DNA from: Moritella yayanosii
GTDB lineage: Bacteria > Pseudomonadota > Gammaproteobacteria > Enterobacterales > Moritellaceae
DNA length: 64,000 nt
Direction: 5' to 3'
Assembly: GCF_900465055.1 (NCBI RefSeq)
Contig: NZ_LS483250.1
Location: 434,001-498,000, forward strand
Part shown: positions 9,804 to 18,808 of the stretch, in pieces
Numbering within the stretch: position 1 is the first letter of the stretch
Layout of the letters: each line of letters opens with the position of its first letter
Made by a program: the position numbers and the translations under genes
The notes under the pieces: model-generated
The model's input: the letters and a program-made list of their open reading frames with translations, nothing else
Told to the model about the DNA's origin: nothing
Database searches by the model: none

Positions 9804-11165
9804 CTATACAATAGCTGCATCGTTTGCTTTGTTCTCGTGGAATCGTTTTTCACCGACATACGCGTAAGTTAAACAAATCATCGCCATGAAGCAAGAGGCG
9901 ACTAGGAGCATGAAACCGCCATCCCAACCGAAATGATCCACGGTATAACCCAGTAATGCGTTTGCTGCTACCGCACCGCCGAGGTAACCGAATAAACCGG
10001 TTAGGCCTGCCGCTGTACCGGCTGCTTTTTTAGGTACAAGCTCAAGCGCGTATAGACCAATTAACATAACCGGACCATAAATCAGGAATCCAATCGCAAT
10101 GAGTGCGGCCATATCAATGGCCGGGTTTCCTGGTGGGTTAAACCAGTACACCAGTACCGCAATAGTCACGAGTGCCATAAACAGTATTCCCGCTGGCGCA
10201 CGACGTCCTTTAAATAATTTATCTGAGATCCAACCACAAAGTAAGGTGCCAGGAATACCCGCCCATTCATACAAGAAATAAGCCCAAGAAGAGCTGTCTA
10301 CGGTGAAACCTTTTGCCTCTTTTAGATAGACTGGAGCCCAATCTAAAACACCATAACGGATCAAATAAACAAAGGCGTTAGCAACCGCGATAGACCATAA
10401 CAATTTATTATTAAGGACATACTTGAAGAAAATTTCTTTTGCCGTCATTTCTTGCTCATGTTCTTCATTATAGTCATCCGGGTAATCATCTTTATATTCT
10501 TCGATGGATGGTAACCCACAAGATTGAGGGGTATCACGCACTGTGACCCAGACAAAGAAGGCAACAATGACAGCAAAGAAAGCGGGCACATAAAATGCGG
10601 CATGCCAATCGTCATTAAATGCCCATAAGCCAAGTAAGAACATAGGGCCGATTAAACCGCCCCCGACGTTATGCGCAACATTCCAAACGGAAACTAATTC
10701 ACCTCGTTCTTTTTTAGACCACCAGTGAACCATGGTTCTGCCACAGGCAGGCCAGCCCATACCTTGGAACCAACCATTTAAAAACAGTAAAACGAACATT
10801 GCAGTAATACTGCTGGTTGCCCAAGGCATATAGCCAAAAGTAAACATGATCACGGCAGACATTAATAACCCAGCGGTTAAGAAATAGCGTGGGTTAGAGC
10901 GATCAGAGACACTGCCCATTAAAAATTTAGAGAGTCCGTAAGAGATAGATACTGCAGAGAGAGCAACACCAAGTTCGCCACGGCTAAAACCTTGTTCAAT
11001 CAAGTATGGCATTGCCAAACTGAAATTTTTACGAACTAGATAATAACCTGCATAGCCAAAGAAAATACCAAAGAATAACTGCCATCTTAATTGCTTATAG
11101 GTGGCGTCAATTTGATCTGCGGGTAAACGAGCAATGTGCTCTTTGGGTTTGAAAATTCCAAACAT
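9804..11165 (-). CDS. glpT: Glycerol-3-phosphate transporter GlpT
   Basis: Inner-membrane major-facilitator antiporter that imports sn-glycerol 3-phosphate in exchange for phosphate; in other bacteria also a fosfomycin entry route. 453 residues matching E. coli GlpT throughout: [16 protein letters not shown] at the start, [19 protein letters not shown] with the conserved arginine, [39 protein letters not shown] in the central loop and [15 protein letters not shown] late. Twelve hydrophobic segments are expected and the spacing fits. A GlpR-like operator lies 57 bases upstream, linking it to glpF, glpK and glpD in this window. Confidence 0.97.
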   Translation of the reverse strand: MFGIFKPKEHIARLPADQIDATYKQLRWQLFFGIFFGYAGYYLVRKNFSLAMPYLIEQGFSRGELGVALSAVSISYGLSKFLMGSVSDRSNPRYFLTAGLLMSAVIMFTFGYMPWATSSITAMFVLLFLNGWFQGMGWPACGRTMVHWWSKKERGELVSVWNVAHNVGGGLIGPMFLLGLWAFNDDWHAAFYVPAFFAVIVAFFVWVTVRDTPQSCGLPSIEEYKDDYPDDYNEEHEQEMTAKEIFFKYVLNNKLLWSIAVANAFVYLIRYGVLDWAPVYLKEAKGFTVDSSSWAYFLYEWAGIPGTLLCGWISDKLFKGRRAPAGILFMALVTIAVLVYWFNPPGNPAIDMAALIAIGFLIYGPVMLIGLYALELVPKKAAGTAAGLTGLFGYLGGAVAANALLGYTVDHFGWDGGFMLLVASCFMAMICLTYAYVGEKRFHENKANDAAIV

Positions 11166-11222
11166 TTATAACCTCGAGTTTCAATGTGTTGATGGGTTTA
11201 AATAACCATTTAATAGGGTGTG

Positions 11223-11241
11223 ATGTTCGTTCGAACGAAAT
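11223..11241. promoter_or_regulatory. Candidate GlpR operator upstream of glpT
   Basis: ATGTTCGTTCGAACGAAAT resembles the GlpR consensus (ATGTTCG, short spacer, CGAACAT) with a full left half and a good right half. It lies 57 bases upstream of the glpT start, where repression by GlpR would be expected. GlpR itself is not encoded in this window. Confidence 0.6.
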
Positions 11242-11668
11242 CAAGGTGATTCTATTTTCTTTCGACTACTTTTGATGTGACTGAGATCGAATATAAATTT
11301 GTTTAAAATCAAGCAGCTAAGACATGTGAATAAGCATATGTAAATTAGTTAATCGGCATTGTGTCTGTAAATAAACCGTGACAGCTTGTAAAGTCATATA
11401 GATACTACTTACTTAGTGGTGCTTTAATGGTTGAAAGGTATTGTAATGTCAAATAGTGTAAATAATTTGTTCCACATGTAATTAAATTTATATTTGCTTA
11501 GTGTCGAACTAATAGCCTAAAAAATGTGCCATAACGATTACCAATTGGGGTTATAGTGATGTGACTAAAGTGCTTTTCATTTGAAATTCAATAATCATTT
11601 GAAATTATAGAGGGACTGGCATAGTATTTCGCTTTTAAACTAGAGTTAATGGGCGCTTTCTAACTATT
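11242..11668. other. Divergent intergenic region glpT / hrpA
   Basis: About 430 AT-rich bases. It contains one CRP-like half-site (TGTGACTGAGATCGAA near 11276) that might serve glpT. No coding frame was seen. The hrpA start has no obvious strong ribosome site. Confidence 0.35.
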
Positions 11669-14600
11669 ATGCAGAGTATCTTCAAATCCCTGACCGCTGA
11701 ATTATCTAATTGTATGCATTTCGATCGTTTTCGTTTTAAACGTCGTTTGCAAGCTGCACAAAAATTACCTTCTGAAAAACAACAAAAAACAGTTGAAAAG
11801 ATACAGCTAGATATTGTTGTATCTTCGAATCTGCGTCAGTCGCGTATTGATAATTTACCGGTTGTTTCATATCCTGAATCTCTGCCTATTAGTCAAAAAC
11901 GTGACGATATCGCTAACGCTATTTTAAATAACCAAGTGGTTATTATTGCGGGTGAAACGGGCTCAGGTAAAACCACTCAGATCCCTAAAATATGCCTTGA
12001 GCTTGGCTTAGGCATTGATGGCATGATCGGTCATACGCAGCCAAGACGACTTGCCGCACGTACGGTGGCGAACCGTATTGCTGAAGAGCTCGATTCAGAG
12101 CTTGGTGAGCATGTTGGTTATAAGATCCGTTTTAACGATAATGTCAGTAAAAACAGTTACATTAAATTGATGACGGACGGTATTTTACTGGCGGAGATCC
12201 AACAAGATCGCTTTTTAAGTAAATATGATGTGATCATTATTGATGAAGCCCATGAACGTAGTTTAAATATTGACTTTATCCTCGGTTATTTAAAACAATT
12301 ACTTAACCGTCGCCCTGATTTAAAAGTGATTATTACCTCTGCGACGATCGATCCAGAACGTTTTTCTAAACACTTTAATAACGCGCCAATGATCGAAGTA
12401 TCTGGCCGTACTTATCCTGTTGAAGTGCGTTATAACGCGTTAGCAGAACAAGAAGACGGGCATGAGCGTGATCAAATCCAAGGCATTGTTGATGCGGTCG
12501 ATGAGCTGCAGAGCGAAGGCCTCGGGGATATTCTGGTATTCCTTAACGGTGAACGTGAGATCCGTGATACTGCGGATGCGTTAAACAAGTTAAAACTTCG
12601 AGATACCGAAGTGCTGCCTTTGTATGCACGGTTGACCAATGCGGAGCAAAACCGTATTTTCCAAAGTCATGTTGGGCGTCGTATTGTGTTATCGACTAAC
12701 GTAGCGGAAACGTCATTAACGGTACCAGGTATCAAATATGTCATTGATCCGGGCACTGCACGTATAAGCCGTTATAGTTTCCGAACTAAAGTGCAACGTC
12801 TGCCGATTGAAGCGATATCACAAGCCAGCGCGAATCAGCGTATGGGCCGCTGTGGACGTGTTAGTGCTGGTATTTGTATTCGACTCTATAGTGAAGAAGA
12901 TTTTAATAATCGTCCCGAATTCACGGATCCTGAAATTACCCGTACTAACCTCGCCTCGGTTATTTTAAAAATGCATGCGTTGGGGTTAGGCGATGTGGCT
13001 AACTTCCCCTTTGTACAGCCGCCAGATAGCCGTAACATTACCGACGGTCTAAAACTGCTCGAAGAACTAGGTGCGATTGATACCAGTAACGCTGACCATA
13101 ATAAACGCCTCACATCTGTGGGTGTAGCATTGGCGAAGTTGCCGATTGATCCACGTCTGGCGCGTATGGTCATGGAAGCAAATACCAATGGTTGTTTGAA
13201 TGAAGTAATGGTGATTACTGCGGCGCTGTCGATTCAAGACCCGCGTGAACGACCAATAGAAAAACAGCAAGCGGCGGATGAACAGCATCGTCGTTTTTAT
13301 GATAAAGAATCAGACTTTATTACCTTTGTTAATTTATGGAATTACGTCAAGCAACAACAAGATGAGTTATCGTCATCGCAGTTCCGTCGTTTATGTAAGA
13401 AAGATTACCTTGCGTATATGCGGGTACGTGAATGGCAGGATATTTACAGTCAATTATCACAAGTAGTGAAAGAGTTAGGCTTTACCGTAAACCCTGTTGC
13501 AGTGAATGAAGCGGGTGAAGTAAGTAACAGCGATAATATTCATAAAGCCTTATTATCAGGCATGTTAAGCCACATTGGTTTTAAAGATAAAGACCAAGAT
13601 TATTTAGGTGCGCGTAACAGTAAATTTAATATCTTCCCAGGTTCTGGCTTATTTAAGAAACAGCCTAAATGGGTGATGGTTGCAGAACTGGTAGAAACAT
13701 CACGTTTATTTGGCCGTATTGCGGCGAAGATCCAACCGGAATGGATTGAACCGCTTGCGACACATTTAAACAAATCAAGTTACAGTGAACCGCATTGGGA
13801 AAAACGCCGAGCTGCGGTTGTGGCTGCAGAAAAAGTAACCTTGTATGGTTTAGTCATTGTTGCTAAACGCATGGTGAACTACAGTCAAATTGACCCTGCA
13901 TTATGCCGTGAAATATTTATTCGTAGTGGGTTAGTTGAAGGTGAGTTTAATACTAAACATGCGTTCTTTAAGCACAATATGGCGGAAGTAGAACGTATTC
14001 ATGCATTAGAACATAAATCTCGTCGTCGTGATATTTTGGTTAGTGACGATGATTTATTTGGTTTTTACGCTGATCTTATTCCTGAACACGTTTGCTCTGG
14101 TCGTCACTTTGATAGCTGGTGGAAGAAAGAGAGCAAGCAAACACCGGATTTATTAACGCTCACCCAAGCTCGTTTGATGAAGCATAATGCCGAAGCGATT
14201 ACTGCACATAGCTATCCAGAATTTTGGAGTCAAAACAGCTTTAAATTTAAATTGGAATACAATTTTGAACCGGGTACCGTTGAAGATGGTATCACGGTGA
14301 TTATTCCATTAGCGATCCTCAATCAAGTGAATGAACAAGGCTTTGATTGGCTGATCCCTGCTTTACGTGAAGAATTAATCATTACCATGATTAAGGCGTT
14401 GCCAAAAACACTACGTCGTAATTTTGTACCAGCACCAAATTATGCTGGAGCAGCACTGGAGAATATGGAGCCTAGCCAAGGTGAATTAGCCGCAAGTCTG
14501 AATAAACAGTTATTGCGCATGACGGGTGTCCGTTTAGATCAAGATGTATGGGAGCTCTTAACGCTACCAACGCACCTTAAAATGCATTTCAAGATTGTAG

Positions 14601-15577
14601 ATGAAAATCTAAAACAAATTTGTGTTGGTGATGATCTCGGTGCGTTAAAGCAAAAGCTACAAGGTAATATCCAAGAAACGTTAGTCAAAGTAGCCGATAA
14701 AGGCATTGAGAAAAAGGACCTTATTACTTGGGATTTCGGTAACTTACCCACTGAATTCAAGCAAAAACATGGTGGTTATGAAATTAAAGCTTATCCGGCA
14801 TTAGTTGATAACAAAAATTCGGTTGAAATTAAGTTGTTCGATCATCAAGAAGATGCTGCTGTCGCTGCAAAAGCTGGTTTGCGTCGTTTGATTTTACTTA
14901 ATGTACCGTCACCGATTAAATACCTTGAACAGAAACTACCAAACAAAGCGAAACTCGGACTGTATTTTAACCCGTTTGGTAAAATAACTGACTTGATCCA
15001 CGATTGTATTTCTTGTGCTGTTGATAACATAATCGAAAAACAGCCTGCACCGAGTGATGCTGACAGCTTTGAAGTATTAAAAGAATTGGTTCGTGCCAAT
15101 ATTGCTGATGAAACGGTTGAAATAGCCAAGCAGGTTGAGAAGATACTCACTGCTGCGCATCAAGTGCATAAGCAGATTAAAGGTAAAGTTTCTCTTGATA
15201 TGATCGTGGCGAATGGTGATATCAAAGCGCAACTAGGAAAGCTTATTTACAGTGGTTTTGTGACCAATACCGGTGTTAAGAAATTAGCAGATGTACAACG
15301 TTACATTGCTGCGATAGAACATAGATTGAATAAGCTAAAGGTTGATCCTATCCGTGATCGTGGTCATTTAGTTGAAGTGCAACCGTTATTGGAAAAGTAT
15401 GTGCAGTTAACAAAGATGCCACGATTAACACTTGCGCAGCAAAGTGAGTTATTAAAATTGCGTTGGATGTTGGAAGAGTTGCGAGTATCGTTATTTGCGC
15501 AACAATTAGGGACTAGTTATCCGGTGTCGATTAAACGCGTTAAAATCGCATTTGCAGAGTTTAAAGCGAGTTTGTAA
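11669..15577 (+). CDS. hrpA: ATP-dependent RNA helicase HrpA
   Basis: DEAH-box helicase of 1302 residues (E. coli 1300), implicated in mRNA processing and rescue of stalled ribosomes. Helicase domain: GETGSGKTTQIPKI (motif I, about residue 97), TQPRRLAA (Ia), DEAH (II, about residue 190), SATIDPERF (III), NVAETSLTVPGI and QRMGRCGRVSAGICIRLYSEEDF (VI). After it come the ratchet and OB-fold regions and the long HrpA-specific DUF3418 C-terminal half (GSGLFKKQPKWVMVAELVET, RHFDSWWKKESK, LPNKAKLGLYFNPFGK). It is a single-gene transcript ending in a strong hairpin. The start is the first ATG of the frame; a few residues of uncertainty remain. Confidence 0.96.
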   Translation: MQSIFKSLTAELSNCMHFDRFRFKRRLQAAQKLPSEKQQKTVEKIQLDIVVSSNLRQSRIDNLPVVSYPESLPISQKRDDIANAILNNQVVIIAGETGSGKTTQIPKICLELGLGIDGMIGHTQPRRLAARTVANRIAEELDSELGEHVGYKIRFNDNVSKNSYIKLMTDGILLAEIQQDRFLSKYDVIIIDEAHERSLNIDFILGYLKQLLNRRPDLKVIITSATIDPERFSKHFNNAPMIEVSGRTYPVEVRYNALAEQEDGHERDQIQGIVDAVDELQSEGLGDILVFLNGEREIRDTADALNKLKLRDTEVLPLYARLTNAEQNRIFQSHVGRRIVLSTNVAETSLTVPGIKYVIDPGTARISRYSFRTKVQRLPIEAISQASANQRMGRCGRVSAGICIRLYSEEDFNNRPEFTDPEITRTNLASVILKMHALGLGDVANFPFVQPPDSRNITDGLKLLEELGAIDTSNADHNKRLTSVGVALAKLPIDPRLARMVMEANTNGCLNEVMVITAALSIQDPRERPIEKQQAADEQHRRFYDKESDFITFVNLWNYVKQQQDELSSSQFRRLCKKDYLAYMRVREWQDIYSQLSQVVKELGFTVNPVAVNEAGEVSNSDNIHKALLSGMLSHIGFKDKDQDYLGARNSKFNIFPGSGLFKKQPKWVMVAELVETSRLFGRIAAKIQPEWIEPLATHLNKSSYSEPHWEKRRAAVVAAEKVTLYGLVIVAKRMVNYSQIDPALCREIFIRSGLVEGEFNTKHAFFKHNMAEVERIHALEHKSRRRDILVSDDDLFGFYADLIPEHVCSGRHFDSWWKKESKQTPDLLTLTQARLMKHNAEAITAHSYPEFWSQNSFKFKLEYNFEPGTVEDGITVIIPLAILNQVNEQGFDWLIPALREELIITMIKALPKTLRRNFVPAPNYAGAALENMEPSQGELAASLNKQLLRMTGVRLDQDVWELLTLPTHLKMHFKIVDENLKQICVGDDLGALKQKLQGNIQETLVKVADKGIEKKDLITWDFGNLPTEFKQKHGGYEIKAYPALVDNKNSVEIKLFDHQEDAAVAAKAGLRRLILLNVPSPIKYLEQKLPNKAKLGLYFNPFGKITDLIHDCISCAVDNIIEKQPAPSDADSFEVLKELVRANIADETVEIAKQVEKILTAAHQVHKQIKGKVSLDMIVANGDIKAQLGKLIYSGFVTNTGVKKLADVQRYIAAIEHRLNKLKVDPIRDRGHLVEVQPLLEKYVQLTKMPRLTLAQQSELLKLRWMLEELRVSLFAQQLGTSYPVSIKRVKIAFAEFKASL

Positions 15578-15600
15578 TTTGACTTAATGATCAGTTATAG

Positions 15601-15635
15601 CAACACAGGGAAGCCATATCGGCTACCCTGTGTTG
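15601..15635. terminator. Bidirectional terminator hrpA / receiver-GGDEF gene
   Basis: Arms CAACACAGGG (15601-15610) and CCCTGTGTTG (15626-15635) with an inner AGCC/GGCT pair. It separates two convergent genes and directly abuts the stop codon of the minus-strand gene. Confidence 0.7.
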
Positions 15636-16562
15636 TTATATAACCCACTGATCTCGACCGTTATGTTTGGCTTGGTATAGTTTCGCGTCTGCTTCGAGCA
15701 TCAAGCTTTTGACGGTGACCTTTCTGTCTGGAATCATACTAACCACACCAAAACTCATGGTGACAATGGCATGTTCATGCAGTCCTGCATGGAGAATCTC
15801 TAATGAGCGCACTGCATTAACAAGTTTATCAGCAACTAACTTAGCACCTTTTGTGTCAGTATTGGGTAATACCATACAAAATTCTTCGCCGCCATAGCGT
15901 GCAGCCAGCTCTGCAGGGCGACGTAAAGAGTTATCAAGTATGGATGCAACAGCTTTCAAGCATTCATCGCCTTGGATATGGCCGTAGTGATCGTTGTACT
16001 TTTTAAAGAAATCTATATCTGCAATGATGAAGGTAAGTGGTTGTGCATGGCGTTGTGCACGTGCGAGTTCTTCCGCTATGGTGATGTCTAAATGTCGGCG
16101 GTTGGCAATACCGGTTAAGCCATCAAGCGTTGCCAGACGCCCTAACTCTTCATTGGCTAACTCTAAATCGTTTTTGGTTTTTAATAGTTGTGTTCGCATT
16201 GCAGCAATACGTTCCATCGCTGTCATTTTAGCAATCAGAATTGTTTTTTGGATTGGTTTTGGTAAGTAATCATCGCCACCGGCTTCAATACCAATCATGA
16301 TATCTTCAGGGGCGGTTTTGCCACTAAGAAAAATAATAGGTACCCAATCGGTGAACTCTTGTCTGATTTTCCTTGCAACTTCGTAGCCGTTAATGCCACT
16401 CATGACAACACCTAATAACACAATGTCAGGGTTGCATTCTGCGAATAAAGTAATACCGGTTTCACCGTTACCAGCGTCGAAGACTTCATGATTGAGATGT
16501 TGTAGATAAGAGCGAATAATTACACGTTCAATTTTAGAGTCATCAATTATGAGGATCTTCAT
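15636..16562 (-). CDS. Receiver-GGDEF protein lacking the phosphoacceptor aspartate
   Basis: 308-residue PleD/WspR-like protein: receiver domain (1-120), linker (about 120-150) and GGDEF domain (about 150-308). The cyclase site is intact, ARYGGEEFCMVL, with metal-binding DIDFFKKYNDHYGH, so c-di-GMP synthesis is likely. In the receiver the acidic pair D7-D8 and the lysine in FLSGKTAPED are kept, but the usual LLDVxMPG reads LLGVVMSG: residue 51 is glycine (codon GGT, one base from GAT) and the following proline is serine. The inhibitory I-site is RPAE rather than RxxD. Regulation by phosphorylation is therefore unlikely; protein binding or constitutive activity is inferred. Single gene, no adjacent kinase. 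Confidence 0.9.
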   Translation of the reverse strand: MKILIIDDSKIERVIIRSYLQHLNHEVFDAGNGETGITLFAECNPDIVLLGVVMSGINGYEVARKIRQEFTDWVPIIFLSGKTAPEDIMIGIEAGGDDYLPKPIQKTILIAKMTAMERIAAMRTQLLKTKNDLELANEELGRLATLDGLTGIANRRHLDITIAEELARAQRHAQPLTFIIADIDFFKKYNDHYGHIQGDECLKAVASILDNSLRRPAELAARYGGEEFCMVLPNTDTKGAKLVADKLVNAVRSLEILHAGLHEHAIVTMSFGVVSMIPDRKVTVKSLMLEADAKLYQAKHNGRDQWVI

Positions 16563-16635
16563 CGGCAGTCCTTGCTCTTTTAGTTGTTATCCAATATACG
16601 GATCTAATAACTAAATATAGCAAGTATTTGTTTAA

Positions 16636-17001
16636 TTAGTGTAATTTCTTGTTGCTCTGTATCACACACTTAGTGTTATAGGCTTTCATGGTTGCTTTAA
16701 CTTGGAATATTTCATCCGTGGTTAACTCGTCATCCCAAGTTACGATTGTTGAAATCGTAGGGCTCTGGGCTGCTTTTAGCAATGTATGGAATTTATTATT
16801 GATCTTAGCTTTGTGGATGATTAATGCACTCTCGGCACTAATGCCATGCTGTGATAACAGTGCCGCTGTGATTGTCATTGGTGGTGCAATAATGGCGGTC
16901 CATTGACCATGGCTGTCTTCTATTATTTTTTTATTTACACCCATAACATCAGAGTCGTGTGTAGTTGTGTTCGCGCTATACATAAGAGATTTAGTTTGCA
17001 T
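16636..17001 (-). CDS. sulA: SulA-like SOS cell-division inhibitor
   Basis: 121 residues. Residues 33-110 resemble SulA: QWTAIIAPPMTITAALLSQHG, then SALIIH, KFHTLLKAAQSPTISTIVTWDDELTTDEIFQV, matching the order W-x-x-L-x-P / SG / S-x-V-I-x-W / L-x-x-E-E of E. coli SulA, an FtsZ inhibitor made during DNA damage. The N-terminal 30 residues are polar and poorly conserved. A near-consensus LexA box lies 11 bases before the ATG and overlaps the ribosome-site region. Similarity is modest, so a related RecA-fold SulA/ImuA-like protein is the alternative; the LexA box strengthens the SOS reading. Confidence 0.62.
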   Translation of the reverse strand: MQTKSLMYSANTTTHDSDVMGVNKKIIEDSHGQWTAIIAPPMTITAALLSQHGISAESALIIHKAKINNKFHTLLKAAQSPTISTIVTWDDELTTDEIFQVKATMKAYNTKCVIQSNKKLH

Positions 17002-17011
17002 GGTAATTTAC

Positions 17012-17027
17012 CTGTTTTTATATCCAG
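17012..17027. promoter_or_regulatory. Candidate LexA (SOS) box upstream of the sulA-like gene
   Basis: CTGTTTTTATATCCAG fits the gammaproteobacterial LexA consensus CTGT-N8-ACAG with one mismatch and an all-A/T core. Its position immediately before the start would block transcription or initiation when LexA is bound. Confidence 0.55.
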
Positions 17028-17241
17028 TGGTTATGCATACAGTAGTGTTTTGAGGCGATGTTTGCAAGTATTTATTACTTTAAAAATGGAATGATATAAT
17101 TAATTAATTATTTTTAATTAATTATCATGGTGTTAAGGTTTTGTTCTGTGAGGGAGAGACCGATGGAGGCTTGTGATTTTGTATAACGAAAGTAACTATG
17201 TTCTCTTTAGACGTTGTTATCGAGTCATGATAATGAGTTAA

Positions 17242-17265
17242 GAAGCCCTGTCGATACAGGGCTTC
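17242..17265. terminator. Hairpin downstream of SGNH hydrolase gene
   Basis: Perfect arms GAAGCCCTGT and ACAGGGCTTC around a 4-base loop, 10 bases past the stop of the minus-strand gene. The U-tract is weak on that strand. Confidence 0.6.
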
Positions 17266-17275
17266 ATTGTTTTCG

Positions 17276-17998
17276 TTATTTATAATTGTATTGTGATTTA
17301 ATTTTCTCTGCAACAATTTCAGCCCAGTGTTGGTAAATGTTTGGTCCTGGATGAAAACCATCTTCAGCCATATCATCTCTATTTAATTCACTATTGATAT
17401 CAATTAACTGACAATCATCTTGGCTTTCAATCAGGGTCGTTAACTTACGGTTAAATAGGGCGGACCTTGCACCTAAATAACGTCGTAATGGTTGTGGTAG
17501 TGCTGAGAATTGTCCCATGGGTGGGACTTGTGTGATAAGAATTTGCTGGCAGCTAAATTGTTTGCGTAATAACGTGATTAAATCTTGTTGTTGGCTTAGC
17601 CAAGTTGATACGGGTAATGTACCGGTGACATCATTCACGCCTAATGACGTGACGATAATATCGAAAGTTTGTTGTGGTTGTTCCGATATCATTTTCAGAC
17701 TGTCTAATGTGGTATGACCTGACCTGGCTAATAACAGCCAATCAATTTGATAACAGTCGGATAACGCAGACACTAAATTTCCGGTTAACGCTTGTGATTG
17801 GTCATCTACACCAACCCCCGCAGCGGCTGAATCTCCGACAATCAGCAGTCTTAATTTTTGCCCTTTACCTGCTGTTCCAGAACGTTCACCTGCCGCTTCC
17901 GGCAGTTTCAGCGTCACTTTTTTTACATAATGCCCTTGTGCAATAATGATCGGTGCATACACCGCTTTAGTAAATAATTTATTTAATGACTTGAACAT
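17276..17998 (-). CDS. SGNH/GDSL-type esterase-lipase family hydrolase
   Basis: 240 residues. SGNH blocks seen: LLIVGDSAAAGVGV (block I, nucleophile serine near residue 56), ARSGHTTLDSL (block II glycine), TSLGVNDVTG (block III asparagine) and DGFHPGPNIYQHWAE (block V, Asp-x-x-His pair near the C-terminus). These enzymes hydrolyse esters or thioesters; the substrate here is unknown. The N-terminus (FKSLNKLFTKAVYAPIIIAQGHY) has a short hydrophobic stretch that may be a membrane anchor rather than a clean signal peptide. Ribosome site GGAGG lies just upstream. It is monocistronic, divergent from dodecin. Confidence 0.85.
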   Translation of the reverse strand: MFKSLNKLFTKAVYAPIIIAQGHYVKKVTLKLPEAAGERSGTAGKGQKLRLLIVGDSAAAGVGVDDQSQALTGNLVSALSDCYQIDWLLLARSGHTTLDSLKMISEQPQQTFDIIVTSLGVNDVTGTLPVSTWLSQQQDLITLLRKQFSCQQILITQVPPMGQFSALPQPLRRYLGARSALFNRKLTTLIESQDDCQLIDINSELNRDDMAEDGFHPGPNIYQHWAEIVAEKIKSQYNYK

Positions 17999-18079
17999 AT
18001 AACCTCCTTGTTTTTATCATAGTAGCAATATCGAGCTATATTTACACTTAGGTTGTTCTATATTTAATTGGAGTTGATT

Positions 18080-18295
18080 ATGTCGTATCATCATACGTAT
18101 AAAAAAATTGAAATGGTTGGTTCATCGAAAACAAGTATTGAAGACGCGATTCAGAATGCGCTTGCAGAGTGTAATAAAACGGTAAAAAATATGGATTGGT
18201 TTGAAGTGATTGAAACTCGCGGACACATTGTTGATGGTGCGGTTGGACACTTTCAAGTGACACTGAAAATAGGTTTCCGTATCGGAGAAAGTTAA
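18080..18295 (+). CDS. Dodecin family flavin-binding protein
   Basis: 71 residues from the ATG at 18080, which is preferred over an upstream TTG because GGAG lies 7 bases before it. Family pattern: HTYKKIEMVGSSKTSIEDAI, then ALAECNKTVKNMDWFEV with the conserved tryptophan that stacks on flavin, and GHFQVTLKIGFRIG at the end. Dodecins form dodecamers that store or buffer riboflavin/FMN in the cytoplasm. Followed 30 bases later by the GFA-family gene, possibly in the same transcript. Confidence 0.93.
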   Translation: MSYHHTYKKIEMVGSSKTSIEDAIQNALAECNKTVKNMDWFEVIETRGHIVDGAVGHFQVTLKIGFRIGES

Positions 18296-18325
18296 CTTTG
18301 CAATTAAATTATAAGGAAATAACAG

Positions 18326-18742
18326 ATGGGTAAGATAACAGGGGGCTGCTTATGTGGCGCGGTTAAATTTGAAGTGAGCAATGATTTTAGCCAATTTCAT
18401 TTGTGTCATTGTCAGCAGTGCCAAAAGATCACTGGCTCTGCGCATGCATCGAATTTATTCTGCAAATCCAGCCACATTACGTGGTTGGCAGGCACGGATA
18501 AAACCAAGCGTTTCGATTATCCTGACCGTCATTTCGCACGGGTATTTTGCACTGAATGTGGCACTGGATTACCGTATTTAGTCAATAAAGGTAAAACCTT
18601 AATCGTACCTGCGGGTTCATTGGATCTAGACGAAGAGACTGTGCTTAACGTTGCACCGCAAGACAATATATTTTGGCATGAACGGGCGGTTTGGTATGAC
18701 GCGGCTTTAGCTGCGCCGACGTTTGCAGGATTTCCAAAGTAA
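18326..18742 (+). CDS. GFA family (CENP-V/GFA fold) zinc-binding protein
   Basis: 138 residues with the zinc-ligand pattern of the glutathione-dependent formaldehyde-activating fold: GGCLCGAVKFEV near residue 8, LCHCQQCQKITGSAH near residue 32 and VFCTECGTGLPY near residue 77. The founding member was described as adding glutathione to formaldehyde, but most relatives have no proven reaction, so no specific activity is claimed. Ribosome site AAGGAAA precedes the ATG. A strong hairpin follows. Confidence 0.88.
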   Translation: MGKITGGCLCGAVKFEVSNDFSQFHLCHCQQCQKITGSAHASNLFCKSSHITWLAGTDKTKRFDYPDRHFARVFCTECGTGLPYLVNKGKTLIVPAGSLDLDEETVLNVAPQDNIFWHERAVWYDAALAAPTFAGFPK

Positions 18743-18747
18743 GAATT

Positions 18748-18786
18748 AACAAGTTATAACCGATACATTATCCGTTATAACTTGTT
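18748..18786. terminator. Bidirectional terminator GFA gene / uraA
   Basis: Perfect 13-base arms AACAAGTTATAAC and GTTATAACTTGTT around a 13-base loop, between convergent genes. Confidence 0.7.
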
Positions 18787-18808
18787 ATTTACCTAATCAG
18801 AAGCGATA

